A stretch of 64,000 nt of DNA, from assembly GCF_029626155.1 (NCBI RefSeq), contig NZ_JARUBL010000001.1, positions 2,108,001 through 2,172,000 on the forward strand, in the 5' to 3' direction. The first letter of the stretch is position 1. Every line of letters begins with the position of its first letter. The notes beneath the pieces were generated by a model. It searched no databases, was not told the DNA's origin, and was given only the letters and a program-made list of their open reading frames with translations. The stretch is from Solwaraspora sp. WMMD1047. GTDB taxonomy: Bacteria > Actinomycetota > Actinomycetes > Mycobacteriales > Micromonosporaceae. The position numbers were made by a program, and so were the translations under genes. Shown piece by piece: positions 48,610 through 58,072 of this stretch.

Positions 48610-51029
48610 CCGGGTCGCTGACGCTCGACCAGGTTGTTGAGGAGTTGTCCCGGCCGGCGGTACCTGATCTTGCTTCCCTGGTCCGGCTGCTGCTGCCGGA
48701 GAATCCGGCCCGGTCGGCGGATCCCGCACGGCTGACCGCAGCCGACCTGGCGGCCTGGCGGTCGTTACTGAGAGACATCCCCTTCGACCGGCGCTCCTTC
48801 GACGACCGCTTCCGCCCTGGCAGTTGGCAGGCGACAGTGAACGGGCTGACCGGAGCGTGCGGTAGGTACGTCGGCCCGGCCTCCGATGATGCCCCGTCAC
48901 TCTCGCGCCAGGTGGTAGGCCTCCTCGCTCTCCTCCTGATCACCATGACCGGGCTGAGCGAGTCGAGCGACCGCCGCACCGGTGTCGCCCCGACCGGGGC
49001 GGGACATCGAGAGGGGCCTGGTCGATCAGGCGGCCACGACTGCCCGGGCATCTGCGGACACCTCGTTCGCCAGGAACCGGTGCGCGAGGTGATCCGGGAG
49101 CTGTACCAACCGGAAACCGGGGCCACCCCGGAGGCGGCGGACGGCGAGGCCCTCGCCGTCGCCGAGTGGACCGGGGGGATCGACTTCGCCACCCTGGAAT
49201 TCCACGAGCACGGCACCACCTCGATGATCCTGCGGGGATCCGGCCACCAACGCGGGGGACAGCGTCGTCCGTTCGCGCTCAAGTTGATTCTCTATCCCTA
49301 CCTGCGAATCCCGCGGATCGCGGGCACGACCAGGGCGTACGCCTGGCTCTACGACCTGGTCGGAAGCCGCGCGGAGCATCTGGTGCGGATCTGGGCGAGC
49401 GCGGAGAGCTGGATCCTGATGGACTTCGTCGACGGACGACCGTTGGACGAGGTGTGGCGGGAGCGCGTCGACCGGTGGCGGGACAGCCGACCTGGCGGCT
49501 CGGCGGTCAACCGGAACGTCCTCCTTGATGACCTGCGCGCTTACGGCACCGCGGTGCTGCTCGCGTTGGCAGAACTCGACCGCCTGCTCAACCACGCCGA
49601 CATCCCGGACGCCTTCCGTCGGGGACACGGCGATCTGACCCCATCGAACATCATCGTCACCTACCGAAACGGCAGTCCGGTCTTCCGCTTGATCGACATT
49701 GGCGCGAACTACCTCTACACCTACACGTTCGGCGCGCTGGAGGGACCGGACGGACGGTTTGTCGCCCCCGAGGTGAAGGCCGACGGAGCTGTCGGGGAGA
49801 AGTCCGACCTGTACTCCCTCGGGAAGCTCCTGATCATGTTCGGCGGCGGGGAACCCGGCGACATCGTTCCGGACGCGTTCTACGCGCACGCGCCGCTACT
49901 CGCCCGCTTCATCGAAGACCTCATCGACGAACGATCCGACCGCAGGCTGCTGGTCTTCTCCTCTTCGTGGTCGGTCAACCCGGAATCCGGTTCCCACTAC
50001 GACCAGCTGCGGACGGCGTTCCTCGCCGAACTCGACGCCGAGGCAGCGCGCATACCACCCACCGACAACCACATAGTCCGGGGCACCTGGAACCTGTTCC
50101 AGACCCGGCTCACCTTTGGACTCTTCCGGCCGCTGGCCGGCGTGCCCGGACAGCTCCGTCGCATCTACCGCATCCGTCGCGAGGAGCCGGGTGTCGCGGG
50201 TCAGGCGTCCACCTTCGCCGCCGCCCGACTGCTGGCATGGTCCTGGCTCTCCTCGGTGGCCTGGGCGGTGACATTCACCATCACCGCCATCTGGATCATC
50301 CGCCAGCTCGACTGGTCCTGGGGAAATCGCATGGTAGAGGCGGTGCAGTGGTCGCTTGGCGGCTCGGATGACAACTTCCCTTTCCTCGATTCACTCCGGG
50401 CGCCGGGCTACGAGATGCCCAACCTGACGGAGAACGCGCCGGCTCTACTGGTCGGCCTCACCTACGCGATGGTCTCGGCGAAGTACTACCAGAACATCTT
50501 CGCCGGCATGAACCCGCTGGTTGCCGGATGGCGAGCGGGTGGGCTCACCACCCGCGCGGTGGCCGCGCAGTGGTTCATGCGGGTACAAACCGTGACCGGA
50601 GCCGCGTTGGTCCTGCCGATCGTGCTTTACGATCCCCGGTTCTGGCCCATCAACAGTGCGATCGGGCAGACGTTCTCACTGTTGACCAACGGATCGGGGC
50701 TGCTCTTCGCGCGACGCGCGCTCGCCGACGCGCGCCGCCGGGGCCTGAGCACCGTCCCACCGACGGACGCGAACGTCACCGGGTTGGCGTCCTTCGCGGA
50801 ATGGACGCCCAGCTCCCTGTTCTACGCCGGGGTCGTCTGGGTGATCGGCATCCCGCTCTATCAGGGCGCGCTGCGGGACGTGTACGTGTACGCATTGTCG
50901 GTCGCGTCGATAAACCTTTTCCTTTTCTACATGATCAAGTGCGGTCGGGGGGCGGCCGAGATCAGGGTCGTGCTGACCCGGGCCACATGTGCGGCGGAGC
51001 GCCTGCGGCATCTCCCGGCGAATCGGTGA
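48600..51029 (+). CDS. Membrane-bound protein-kinase-like protein coupled to patatin
   Basis: An 809-residue protein. A helical N-terminal part (1-200) precedes a kinase fold: ATP Lys228 in FALKLILYP, catalytic loop GHGDLTPSN (His343, Asp345, Asn350) and metal site DIG (Asp366) instead of DFG, then APEVKADGAVGEKSDLYSLGKLL. From about residue 540 there are several hydrophobic segments (LLAWSWLSSVAWAVTFTITAIWII, LLVGLTYAMVSAKYY, TGAALVLPIVLY, FYAGVVWVIGIPLY, YALSVASINLFLFYMI). So a cytosolic kinase is tied to a membrane domain, with patatin encoded in the same operon. I do not know this pair as a described system. The start is GTG at 48600. Confidence 0.75.
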   Translation: MSVTGSLTLDQVVEELSRPAVPDLASLVRLLLPENPARSADPARLTAADLAAWRSLLRDIPFDRRSFDDRFRPGSWQATVNGLTGACGRYVGPASDDAPSLSRQVVGLLALLLITMTGLSESSDRRTGVAPTGAGHREGPGRSGGHDCPGICGHLVRQEPVREVIRELYQPETGATPEAADGEALAVAEWTGGIDFATLEFHEHGTTSMILRGSGHQRGGQRRPFALKLILYPYLRIPRIAGTTRAYAWLYDLVGSRAEHLVRIWASAESWILMDFVDGRPLDEVWRERVDRWRDSRPGGSAVNRNVLLDDLRAYGTAVLLALAELDRLLNHADIPDAFRRGHGDLTPSNIIVTYRNGSPVFRLIDIGANYLYTYTFGALEGPDGRFVAPEVKADGAVGEKSDLYSLGKLLIMFGGGEPGDIVPDAFYAHAPLLARFIEDLIDERSDRRLLVFSSSWSVNPESGSHYDQLRTAFLAELDAEAARIPPTDNHIVRGTWNLFQTRLTFGLFRPLAGVPGQLRRIYRIRREEPGVAGQASTFAAARLLAWSWLSSVAWAVTFTITAIWIIRQLDWSWGNRMVEAVQWSLGGSDDNFPFLDSLRAPGYEMPNLTENAPALLVGLTYAMVSAKYYQNIFAGMNPLVAGWRAGGLTTRAVAAQWFMRVQTVTGAALVLPIVLYDPRFWPINSAIGQTFSLLTNGSGLLFARRALADARRRGLSTVPPTDANVTGLASFAEWTPSSLFYAGVVWVIGIPLYQGALRDVYVYALSVASINLFLFYMIKCGRGAAEIRVVLTRATCAAERLRHLPANR

Positions 51030-51095
51030 CGTACCGACCTGGACCGGTGGCCGTCGGGTGGAGGGTCAGCCTCCGACGGCCACCGATCCCCGGCG

Positions 51096-52664
51096 TCAGA
51101 CCGTGCTGAAGACCGACAGTGCCGGCAGCGCCCGGTCGTTGTAGTCGAAGAGGGCCTGGTTCTCCCAGCCGTTGCCGGACGACGGGTTGGCCGGGTCCCA
51201 GCCGTTGCCGTTCACCGCGGTCCAGGTGGGTTCCCAGTAGAAGACCCCGAGGCCGCGCCCGTTCGGCACCGCCTTGACGGCGTTGAAGACCGCCCGCAGC
51301 GCGTCGGCCTGCCCCTGCGGGGTGGCCGGGTAGCCGCCGGCGGACTGCAGCGACGCGTTGAAGATGTTCGGCTCGCCGTCGTCGGCGTCGAGGGTGAAGC
51401 CGTACGCCGTCTCCACCACCACGATCGGCTTGCCGTACCGGGCCGCCAGGTCGTTCATGTTGTACTGCAGGCTGCCGACCGAGCCGTGCCAGTAGAGGTA
51501 GTGCGACAGGCCGATGACGTCGAACGGCACCCCTCGCGAGGTGGCCTGGTCGAACCACCACCGGTGCTGGGTGTTGTTGCCGCCCTCGGCCAGGTGCAGC
51601 ATCACCGGGGTCGAGCCGTTCACCGCCTTCACCGCGTTGCTGCCCGCGGTGAGCAGTTGGGCCAGGTTGGCGAAGTTGTTGCTGCGCCCGTCCGGCCAGA
51701 GCATCCCGTCGTTGATCTCGTTGCCGACCTGGACCATGTCGGCCGGGGTGCCCTGCGCCCGCAGCGCGTCGAGCACGTCGTACGTGTGGTGGTAGACGGC
51801 GTCGCGGAGCTGGCTGAAGGTGTAGCCGGTCCAGGCGGCGGGCTTGTACTGCTTGCCGGGGTCGGCCCAGGTGTCGGAGTAGTGGAAGTCGACGAGCAGC
51901 TTCATGCCCTGGCCCTTGATCCGGGCCGCCATGGTCAGCACCCGGGCCCGGTTGTTGTAGCCGTCGGCCGGGTTCACCCAGACCTTCAGCCGGCCATAGT
52001 TGACGCCGTTCTGCCGCAGCAGTTGCAGGGCGTCGCGCTGGTTGCCGGCCGGGTCCCGGTAGACCCCGCCGCGGTCCTCGCTCTTCTTCAGCGTCGACAG
52101 GTCGGCGCCCCGGATCAGGTTGGCCGAGGGTGGCGGGGTGCCGCCGTTGAAGACGAACTCGACGTCATCCACGTTGATCCAGTTCCCGGCCCGGGCCTCG
52201 GAGACGATGCTCACCGTGCACTGTCCGGATGAGACGGTGGTGGTGACCGAGATCTGTGTCCAGGTGCCGGTGGTGGGCAGGTTGGCCCGCTGTTCGGCGC
52301 CGCCGCAGTTGCGCAGCGCCAGGTACGCCGCCGCCTGTCCGCCGCCGGAGCGGACCCAGGCCCGTGCGGTGTACGACCCGTTGGCCAGGCCGTCGAGGTA
52401 CTGGTAGGTCTCGACCTGGTACGACCCCGAGGCCCAGTGCGAGAGCCGGTAGTTGCCGGAGCGCCCGCCGGCCTCGGTGTAGCTGGCGCTGGTCTGGCCG
52501 GTCGAGGAGTACTCGGACCACCCGCTCGGGGTCTGTGTGCCGCCGTTGGCCTCGAAGCCGGTGTTGGTGAGTGTGCTGGCCGCCGCCGCCGGGCCGGCGG
52601 CCAGCACGCCGAACGCCAGCGCCAGCCCGAGGCCGGCCGCCACCGTCCGCCATCTGGTTCTCAT
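51096..52664 (-). CDS. Secreted endo-beta-1,4-galactanase (GH53) with N-terminal binding module, copy 1
   Basis: A 522-residue exported enzyme. After a signal peptide (about 1-30, AAA-ST) comes a beta-sandwich carbohydrate-binding module (about 32-165), then the GH53 catalytic domain: ADLSTLKKSEDRGGVYRD, VNYGRLKVWVNPADGYNN, LLVDFHYSDTWADPGKQ, MVQVGNEIND (acid/base Glu), and VVVETAYGFTLD (nucleophile Glu). It cuts galactan side chains of type I arabinogalactan to galactooligosaccharides. I use the ATG at 52664, although an in-frame ATG at 52685 is possible. Its stop-proximal end follows copy 2 by 26 bp, so the two are one operon under LacI control. Confidence 0.93.
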   Translation of the reverse strand: MRTRWRTVAAGLGLALAFGVLAAGPAAAASTLTNTGFEANGGTQTPSGWSEYSSTGQTSASYTEAGGRSGNYRLSHWASGSYQVETYQYLDGLANGSYTARAWVRSGGGQAAAYLALRNCGGAEQRANLPTTGTWTQISVTTTVSSGQCTVSIVSEARAGNWINVDDVEFVFNGGTPPPSANLIRGADLSTLKKSEDRGGVYRDPAGNQRDALQLLRQNGVNYGRLKVWVNPADGYNNRARVLTMAARIKGQGMKLLVDFHYSDTWADPGKQYKPAAWTGYTFSQLRDAVYHHTYDVLDALRAQGTPADMVQVGNEINDGMLWPDGRSNNFANLAQLLTAGSNAVKAVNGSTPVMLHLAEGGNNTQHRWWFDQATSRGVPFDVIGLSHYLYWHGSVGSLQYNMNDLAARYGKPIVVVETAYGFTLDADDGEPNIFNASLQSAGGYPATPQGQADALRAVFNAVKAVPNGRGLGVFYWEPTWTAVNGNGWDPANPSSGNGWENQALFDYNDRALPALSVFSTV

Positions 52665-52690
52665 CGGATTCACCGCCACACTCATCGGGA

Positions 52691-54262
52691 TCACCGCCGG
52701 GGGTGCGCGGTCGCGCCGAGCACCCGCAGGGCGGGCAGGGCGCGACCGGAGTAGTCGAAGAGGGCCTGGTTCTCCCAGCCGTCGCCGGAGGTGGGGTCGG
52801 CCGGGTCCCAGCCGGCGCCGTCCACCGCGGTCCAGGTGGGTTCCCAGTAGAAGACGCCGAGCATGCCGGGTACGGCGGCGGCGGTGTTGACGATGTCGCG
52901 TACCGCGTCGGCCTGGCCCTGCGGGGTGGCCGGATAGCCGGCCGCGGCCTGCAGTGCGGCGTTGAAGATGTTCGTCTCGTGGTCGTTCTCTTCGAGGGTG
53001 AAGCCGTACGCGGTCTCCACCACCATCAACGGCCTGCCGTACGCGGCGGCCAGGTCGAAGAGGTTCGCCTGCAGGTAGCCGAGCGGCCCGTGCCAGTAGG
53101 TGTAGTGCGACACCGCGATGATGTCGAACGGCACACCCCGGGCGACGGCGTTGTCGAACCACCAGCGGTGGCCGCCGTTGTTGCCGCCCTCGGCCAGGTG
53201 CAGCACCACCTTGCTGTCGGGCGAGGCGTCGGTGACCGCGGTGCTGCCGGCGGTGAGCAGGGCGGCCAGCCCGTCCCAGTTGTCCCAGCGACCGTCCGGC
53301 CAGAGCAGGCCGCCGTTGATCTCGTTGCCGACCTGGACCAGGTCGGCCGGGGTGCCCTGCCGGCGCAGGCTGGCGAGCACGTCGTAGGTGTGGTCGTAGA
53401 CGGCCTGCTTGAGCTGGTCGAAGGGCAGATCGGCCCAGGCGGCCGGCTTGTTCTGCTTGCCCGGGTCGGCCCAGGCGTCGGAGTAGTGGAAGTCGATGAG
53501 CAGCCCCATCCCCAGCGCGTGCGCCCGGCGGGCCTTGGCCAGGGTGTCGGCCTTGTCGTTGTAGCCGTCGGCCGGGTCCACCCAGACCTTGAGCCGGGCG
53601 TAGTTGACGCCGTTGGCGCGCAGGATCTTCAGCGCGTCGCGGGGTGGGCCGACCCGGTCGCGGTAGACCGCGCCGTGGTCCTCGTTCTTGGTCAGGTGTG
53701 ACACGTCGGCGCCGGCGATCGGCAGCGGGGTGCCGGCCGGTCCGGTGGCGCGGTCGAAGGTGACGTCGTCGAAGTTGGCCCAGTCGCCGGCGTTGCCGTC
53801 GGAGACCAGGCTGATCGTGCACCGGCCGGAGCGGACCTCGGTGGTCAGCGCGAGCTGCACCCACCACTCGTCACCGGTGCGCGGCAGGTCGACCCGAACG
53901 GGTCGGCCGCCGCAGCCGGTCAACGCCACGTACGCGTCGCGCTGGCCGCCGCTGGCCCGCACCGAGACCCGCAGGGTGTAGGTACCCCGGGGCAGTCCGG
54001 TGAGCCGTTGGGTGGTCTGCACCCGGTAGGGCACCTCGGCCCAGTGGGTCAGCCGGCGCTCGCCGGTGCGGCCGCCGGCCTCGACGAAGCTGGCGGCCCG
54101 GTGGCCGCGTTCCGACCAGCCGGTCGGCACCTGGCCGTCACCGGCGGACTCGAAGCCCGGGTTGGTCGGGCCGCTCCCGGCCGCGGCGGCCGGCTGGGGT
54201 ACGACGGCAGCGGCGGCCGTGGCCAGTACGGTGACGCCGAGCAGGATCTTCCTGATGCGCAT
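52691..54262 (-). CDS. Secreted endo-beta-1,4-galactanase (GH53) with N-terminal binding module, copy 2
   Basis: A 523-residue paralogue of copy 1 with the same domain order: signal peptide (to about 28), binding module (PTNPGFESAGDGQVPTGWSERG to about 150), GH53 domain with LLIDFHYSDAWADPGKQ, LVQVGNEINGG and MVVETAYGFTLEEND. Both catalytic Glu are present. AGGAGG lies just before the ATG at 54262. It is first in the leftward galactanase operon, and two LacI-type operators sit in the 182 bp upstream. The duplication may broaden specificity for chain length or branching. Confidence 0.93.
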   Translation of the reverse strand: MRIRKILLGVTVLATAAAAVVPQPAAAAGSGPTNPGFESAGDGQVPTGWSERGHRAASFVEAGGRTGERRLTHWAEVPYRVQTTQRLTGLPRGTYTLRVSVRASGGQRDAYVALTGCGGRPVRVDLPRTGDEWWVQLALTTEVRSGRCTISLVSDGNAGDWANFDDVTFDRATGPAGTPLPIAGADVSHLTKNEDHGAVYRDRVGPPRDALKILRANGVNYARLKVWVDPADGYNDKADTLAKARRAHALGMGLLIDFHYSDAWADPGKQNKPAAWADLPFDQLKQAVYDHTYDVLASLRRQGTPADLVQVGNEINGGLLWPDGRWDNWDGLAALLTAGSTAVTDASPDSKVVLHLAEGGNNGGHRWWFDNAVARGVPFDIIAVSHYTYWHGPLGYLQANLFDLAAAYGRPLMVVETAYGFTLEENDHETNIFNAALQAAAGYPATPQGQADAVRDIVNTAAAVPGMLGVFYWEPTWTAVDGAGWDPADPTSGDGWENQALFDYSGRALPALRVLGATAHPRR

Positions 54263-54293
54263 GCTCCTCCTGACGTGACGCGGGACGGGCGAC

Positions 54294-54385
54294 TGGGAGC
54301 GCTCACAGCCAGATTGCCCGTTCGTTACCAGGCAACATGTCCGTATTGAGTTGGTGACGGTGGTGCAATGCTGAGAGCGCTCACG
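54294..54385. promoter_or_regulatory. Two LacI-type operators upstream of the GH53 operon
   Basis: TGGGAGCGCTCACA (54294-54307) and TGAGAGCGCTCACG (54372-54385) match the perfect palindrome at 56649-56662 in the central AGCGCTCAC. They lie 32 and 110 bp upstream of the first galactanase gene, which suggests repression by the LacI-family regulator encoded at 59938, possibly with looping. Confidence 0.8.
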
Positions 54386-54444
54386 GAACCATTGCCATCG
54401 ACGGTTGTCAAGGGGTTGGCCGTTCGACGGACGTCCCGGGCCGG

Positions 54445-56535
54445 CTAGCGGCGCAGCACCCGCACCTCGCCGGCCGGTACCGTCAGCGAACCGTCGCAGT
54501 CGGCGCCGGTGAGCAGCTCCACCCCGGCGGCCGGCAGCCGGGCCTCCCGGTCGGCGTGGTTGATCGCGACCAGGAACTCGGCGCCGTCCGGCCCGATCCG
54601 GCGGACCAGCTCCAGCCCGGCCGGCAGCCCGGCCGGCGGGACCAGACCGGCGTCCCGGTAGGCCCCGGTCAGCACCGGGGCCAGCTCGGCGGCGCCGAGC
54701 CGGGTGGAGACGTACCAGGCGTGGCCGGCGCCGTACCCGTGCCGGGTGACCGCCGGGCCGCCGGCCGCCGGACCGTCCAGGTAGCTCAGCACGGTCTCGG
54801 CCCCGGCCGGCACCAGCGCCTCCGCCCATACGTCCCCGGTCAACGGCGGACCACCGGCCGTCAGCGGGTCGCCGGCCGGCGACGTGCCGCCGCCGAGCCG
54901 GACCGACTCGCCGGTGCGCAGCGGCAGGAACTCCTCCACCGTCACCCCCAGCAGGTCCCGCAGCGCGCCGGGGTGGCCGCCCGGGTGTACGGCGTCGTTG
55001 CCGTCCACGATGCCGGAGAAGTAGGAGACCAGCAGCGTCCCGCCGGCTGCCACGTAGCGGCGCAGATTCGCCGCCGCCGCGGCCGTCGTCAGGTACAGGC
55101 TCGGCACCACCACCAGCCGGTACGCGTCCAGGGGCGACTCCGGGTGGGCGAAGTCGACGGTGACCCCGTCGCGCCAGAGCCGCTCGTAGTAGGCGGCCAT
55201 CCGGTCCCGGTAGTTCAGGTCCACCGAGGGCCGCCAGTCCAGCTCCAACGCCCACCAGGACGGCCAGTCCCAGAGCACCGCCACGTCGGCGGCGACCCGG
55301 GTGCCGCGCAGCGGTTCGAGCCGGGGCAGGTCGGCGCCGAGCGCCACCACCTCGCGCCAGATCCGGGTGCCGGTGCCGCCGTGCGGCAGCATCGCGGAGT
55401 GGAACTTCTCGGCGCCGAACGCCGAGGCCCGCCACTGGAAGAACAGCGCCGACTCGGCCCCCCGGGCCAGGTGCGACAGGCTGTTGCGGCGCAGCTCGCC
55501 GGGGCGCTTGGCGATGTTGCGGGGCTGCCAGTTGACCGCGCCGGTGGAGTGCTCCATCAGGAGCCACGGCGCCCCGCCGGCCACCGACCGGGTCAGGTCG
55601 GCGCACATCGCCAGCTCGATGTGGTTGTCGGGCTCCTCGGCCCGCAGGTAGTGGTCGTTGGAGACCACGTCCACCTCGGCCGCCCACCGCCAGTAGTCGA
55701 GCGTCTTGCAGTTGGCCAGCATGAAGTTGGTGGTCACCGGCACCCCCGGCGACAGCCGGTGCAGGATGTCGCGCTCGCGGCGGAAGTTGGCCAGGTGCGC
55801 GTCGGAGGAGAACCGCAGGAAGTCGAGCTGCTGGGCGGGATTCACCGAGGTCGGGGCCGTGGTCGGCGGTTCGATCTCGGCCCAGTCGCCGTAGCGCTGG
55901 CCCCAGAAGGTGGTGCCCCAGGCGTCGTTGAGCGCGGCCAGGTCGGGGTAGCGCTCGCGCAGCCAGGCGCGGAACGCCTCGGCCGAGGTGGGGCAGTAGC
56001 AGAGCGCGTTGGCCCCGCCGAACTCGTTGTGCGAGTGCCAGAGCACCAGGGCCGGGTGGTCGGCGTACCGGCGGGCGAGCTGTTCGGTGATCGCGGCGGA
56101 CGCCTGCGCGTACGCGGGTGAGCTGGGGCAGAACGACTGGCGGGCGCCGCCGCCGAGGCGTACCCCGTCGGCGTTGACCAGGGTCGCCGCCGGGTGTCGG
56201 CGGCGGAACCAGGCCGGCGGTACGGCGGTCGGGGTGGCCAGGTCGACCGAGATCTGGTGGTCGTGCAGCAGGTCGAGCACGCGGTCCAGCCAGTCGAACT
56301 CGTACCGGCCCGGCGTCGGCTCCAGCAGCGCCCAGGCGAAGATGCCGACGCTGACCAGGTTGACCCCGGCCGTCCGCATCAGCTCGGCGTCCTCGGCCCA
56401 GACCTGCTCCGGCCACTGTTCGGGGTTGTAGTCGCCGCCGTAACCGAGCCGGTCCAGCCGGGGGATCGGCCGCGCCGGCCCGAGGGGCGGCGCGGCGGCC
56501 AGGGCTGATCCCGACGACTGCGATGACTGACCCAT
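54445..56535 (-). CDS. Beta-galactosidase, GH42
   Basis: A 696-residue cytosolic GH42 enzyme. LGYGGDYNPEQWP is the N-terminal signature, HNEFGG holds the acid/base Glu171 and LLMEHSTGAVNW the nucleophile Glu328. The Cys residues near CYCPTS form the usual zinc-type cluster. The middle glutamine-amidotransferase-like domain and a C-terminal beta domain follow in standard order. It hydrolyses the galactooligosaccharides imported by the neighbouring ABC transporter. The ATG at 56535 has GGAG at -6. It is divergent from the transporter operon, with the shared LacI operator between them. Confidence 0.95.
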   Translation of the reverse strand: MGQSSQSSGSALAAAPPLGPARPIPRLDRLGYGGDYNPEQWPEQVWAEDAELMRTAGVNLVSVGIFAWALLEPTPGRYEFDWLDRVLDLLHDHQISVDLATPTAVPPAWFRRRHPAATLVNADGVRLGGGARQSFCPSSPAYAQASAAITEQLARRYADHPALVLWHSHNEFGGANALCYCPTSAEAFRAWLRERYPDLAALNDAWGTTFWGQRYGDWAEIEPPTTAPTSVNPAQQLDFLRFSSDAHLANFRRERDILHRLSPGVPVTTNFMLANCKTLDYWRWAAEVDVVSNDHYLRAEEPDNHIELAMCADLTRSVAGGAPWLLMEHSTGAVNWQPRNIAKRPGELRRNSLSHLARGAESALFFQWRASAFGAEKFHSAMLPHGGTGTRIWREVVALGADLPRLEPLRGTRVAADVAVLWDWPSWWALELDWRPSVDLNYRDRMAAYYERLWRDGVTVDFAHPESPLDAYRLVVVPSLYLTTAAAAANLRRYVAAGGTLLVSYFSGIVDGNDAVHPGGHPGALRDLLGVTVEEFLPLRTGESVRLGGGTSPAGDPLTAGGPPLTGDVWAEALVPAGAETVLSYLDGPAAGGPAVTRHGYGAGHAWYVSTRLGAAELAPVLTGAYRDAGLVPPAGLPAGLELVRRIGPDGAEFLVAINHADREARLPAAGVELLTGADCDGSLTVPAGEVRVLRR

Positions 56536-56648
56536 GAACGACTCCGAACTGTGCACGCTCCCAACCGATCCACGCATGATTACACAAGGATTAGCAGGGG
56601 TGTTAGGAGATCTGTGGCCCTTGACACATGGCCACGACGGGCCAAGAC

Positions 56649-56662
56649 TGTGAGCGCTCACA
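56649..56662. promoter_or_regulatory. Perfect LacI-type operator between the GH42 and transporter genes
   Basis: TGTGAGCGCTCACA is a perfect 14-bp palindrome in the 201-bp gap between the divergent beta-galactosidase and sugar-binding-protein genes, so one site can control both directions. It is the best of the three related operators in the locus. Confidence 0.85.
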
Positions 56663-56736
56663 GGTGTTTCACCCAGGTCACCCGTCGATGAACAGCACTG
56701 TCCAAGGCCGTCCGGACGAGATTGTGAGAGGTCGAG

Positions 56737-58035
56737 ATGAGACGTTCCTTCGGCGCCTCGGCGCTGGCGATAGCCCTGCTGGGCGGCCTGCTGGCGGGCT
56801 GCTCGTCGGACTCCGACGACGAGCCCGAGACGACCGGTCCGGTGGAGCTGAGCTTCTGGTCCTGGGCGCCGAACATCGAGGCGGTGGTCGACAGGTGGAA
56901 CGCCGACAACCCCGACATCACGGTCAAGCTCAGCAAGCAGGCCGGCGGCGGTGACATGGTCACCAAGCTGCTCACCGCCAACCAGGCCGGCAACCCGCCG
57001 GACCTGGCCCAGGTCGAGTACCAGGCGCTGCCCACCCTGGTCAGCAACGACGTGCTCGCCGACATCGCCGCCGACGCCGACCCGGTCAGGGACCGGTTCG
57101 CCGACGGGCTCTGGGAGCAGGTCACCCTCGGCACCGACGCGGTGTACGCGATCCCGCAGGACGCCGCGCCGATGATGCTCTACTACCGGGCCGATCTCTT
57201 CGACGAGTACGGCCTGACCGTGCCGACCACCTGGGACGAGTTCGCCCAGACCGCCCGGACCCTGCGCGGCAAGGACGACAAGAAGTTCCTGACCACCTTC
57301 TCCGCCAACGACCCGGGCTGGTTCGCCGGGCTGGCCCAGCAGGCCGGCGCGTCCTGGTGGGGCGTGCAGGGCGACGCCTGGCAGGTCACCGTCAACGACC
57401 CGGCCACCCGCAAGGTCGCCGAGTACTGGGGCGGCCTGGTCAACGAGGGGGTCGTCGCCGGCCAGCCGATGTACACCCCGGAGTGGAACAAGGCGCTCAA
57501 CGACGGGACGCTGCTGGCCTGGCCCAGCGCGGTCTGGGGACCGGGCGTGCTGGCCGGCAACGCGCCGGACACCAAGGGCCGGTGGGCGATGGCGCCGCTG
57601 CCGCAGTGGTCCGCCGGCGAGAACCGCACCGGCAACTGGGGCGGCTCGTCGACCGGGGTGACCGAGAAGTCCACCCACAAGGAGGCGGCGGTCAAGTTCG
57701 CCACCTGGATGAACTCCGACCCGGTCGCCACCGAGATCCTGGTCCGCGAGTCCGCGCTCTACCCGGCCGCCCGGGACGCCCAGACCGGGCCGGCGCTGCA
57801 GCAGCCGCCGGACTTCTTCGCCGAGCAGACCGACTTCTACGACATCGCCAGGCAGATCTCCGACAGCGCGGCCGGCGTGGTCTGGGGGCCGAACGTCAAC
57901 GTCACCTACCAGGCGTACCAGGACGCGTTCGCCAAGGCGATCACCGAGAAGGCGCCGTTCGGCCCGGCGGTCGAGGCGATGCAGACCGCCACCGTCGAGG
58001 ACATGCGCAAGAACGGCTTCACGATCGCCGGTTGA
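56737..58035 (+). CDS. ABC transporter sugar-binding lipoprotein
   Basis: A 432-residue family 1 extracellular solute-binding protein. LLAGC (Cys22) is the lipobox, so it is anchored outside the membrane. The mature part begins VELSFWSWAPNIE, followed by VTKLLTANQAGNPPDLAQVEY, VYAIPQDAAPMMLYYRADLFDEYGL and WPSAVWGPGVLAGN, the standard carbohydrate-binding fold. The ligand is probably a galactooligosaccharide, since the gene lies with GH42 and GH53 genes and their LacI sites. It is first in a four-gene operon with both permeases and the regulator. Confidence 0.93.
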   Translation: MRRSFGASALAIALLGGLLAGCSSDSDDEPETTGPVELSFWSWAPNIEAVVDRWNADNPDITVKLSKQAGGGDMVTKLLTANQAGNPPDLAQVEYQALPTLVSNDVLADIAADADPVRDRFADGLWEQVTLGTDAVYAIPQDAAPMMLYYRADLFDEYGLTVPTTWDEFAQTARTLRGKDDKKFLTTFSANDPGWFAGLAQQAGASWWGVQGDAWQVTVNDPATRKVAEYWGGLVNEGVVAGQPMYTPEWNKALNDGTLLAWPSAVWGPGVLAGNAPDTKGRWAMAPLPQWSAGENRTGNWGGSSTGVTEKSTHKEAAVKFATWMNSDPVATEILVRESALYPAARDAQTGPALQQPPDFFAEQTDFYDIARQISDSAAGVVWGPNVNVTYQAYQDAFAKAITEKAPFGPAVEAMQTATVEDMRKNGFTIAG

Positions 58036-58072
58036 GGCCGATCATCGGGTACCGGACGGAGAACTGAACGCG

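Noticed and set aside
51096-57678. Very long minus-strand frames joining the GH53 and GH42 genes
   Set aside because: They are high-GC open frames around the real genes; signal peptides, ribosome sites and domain starts define separate proteins.
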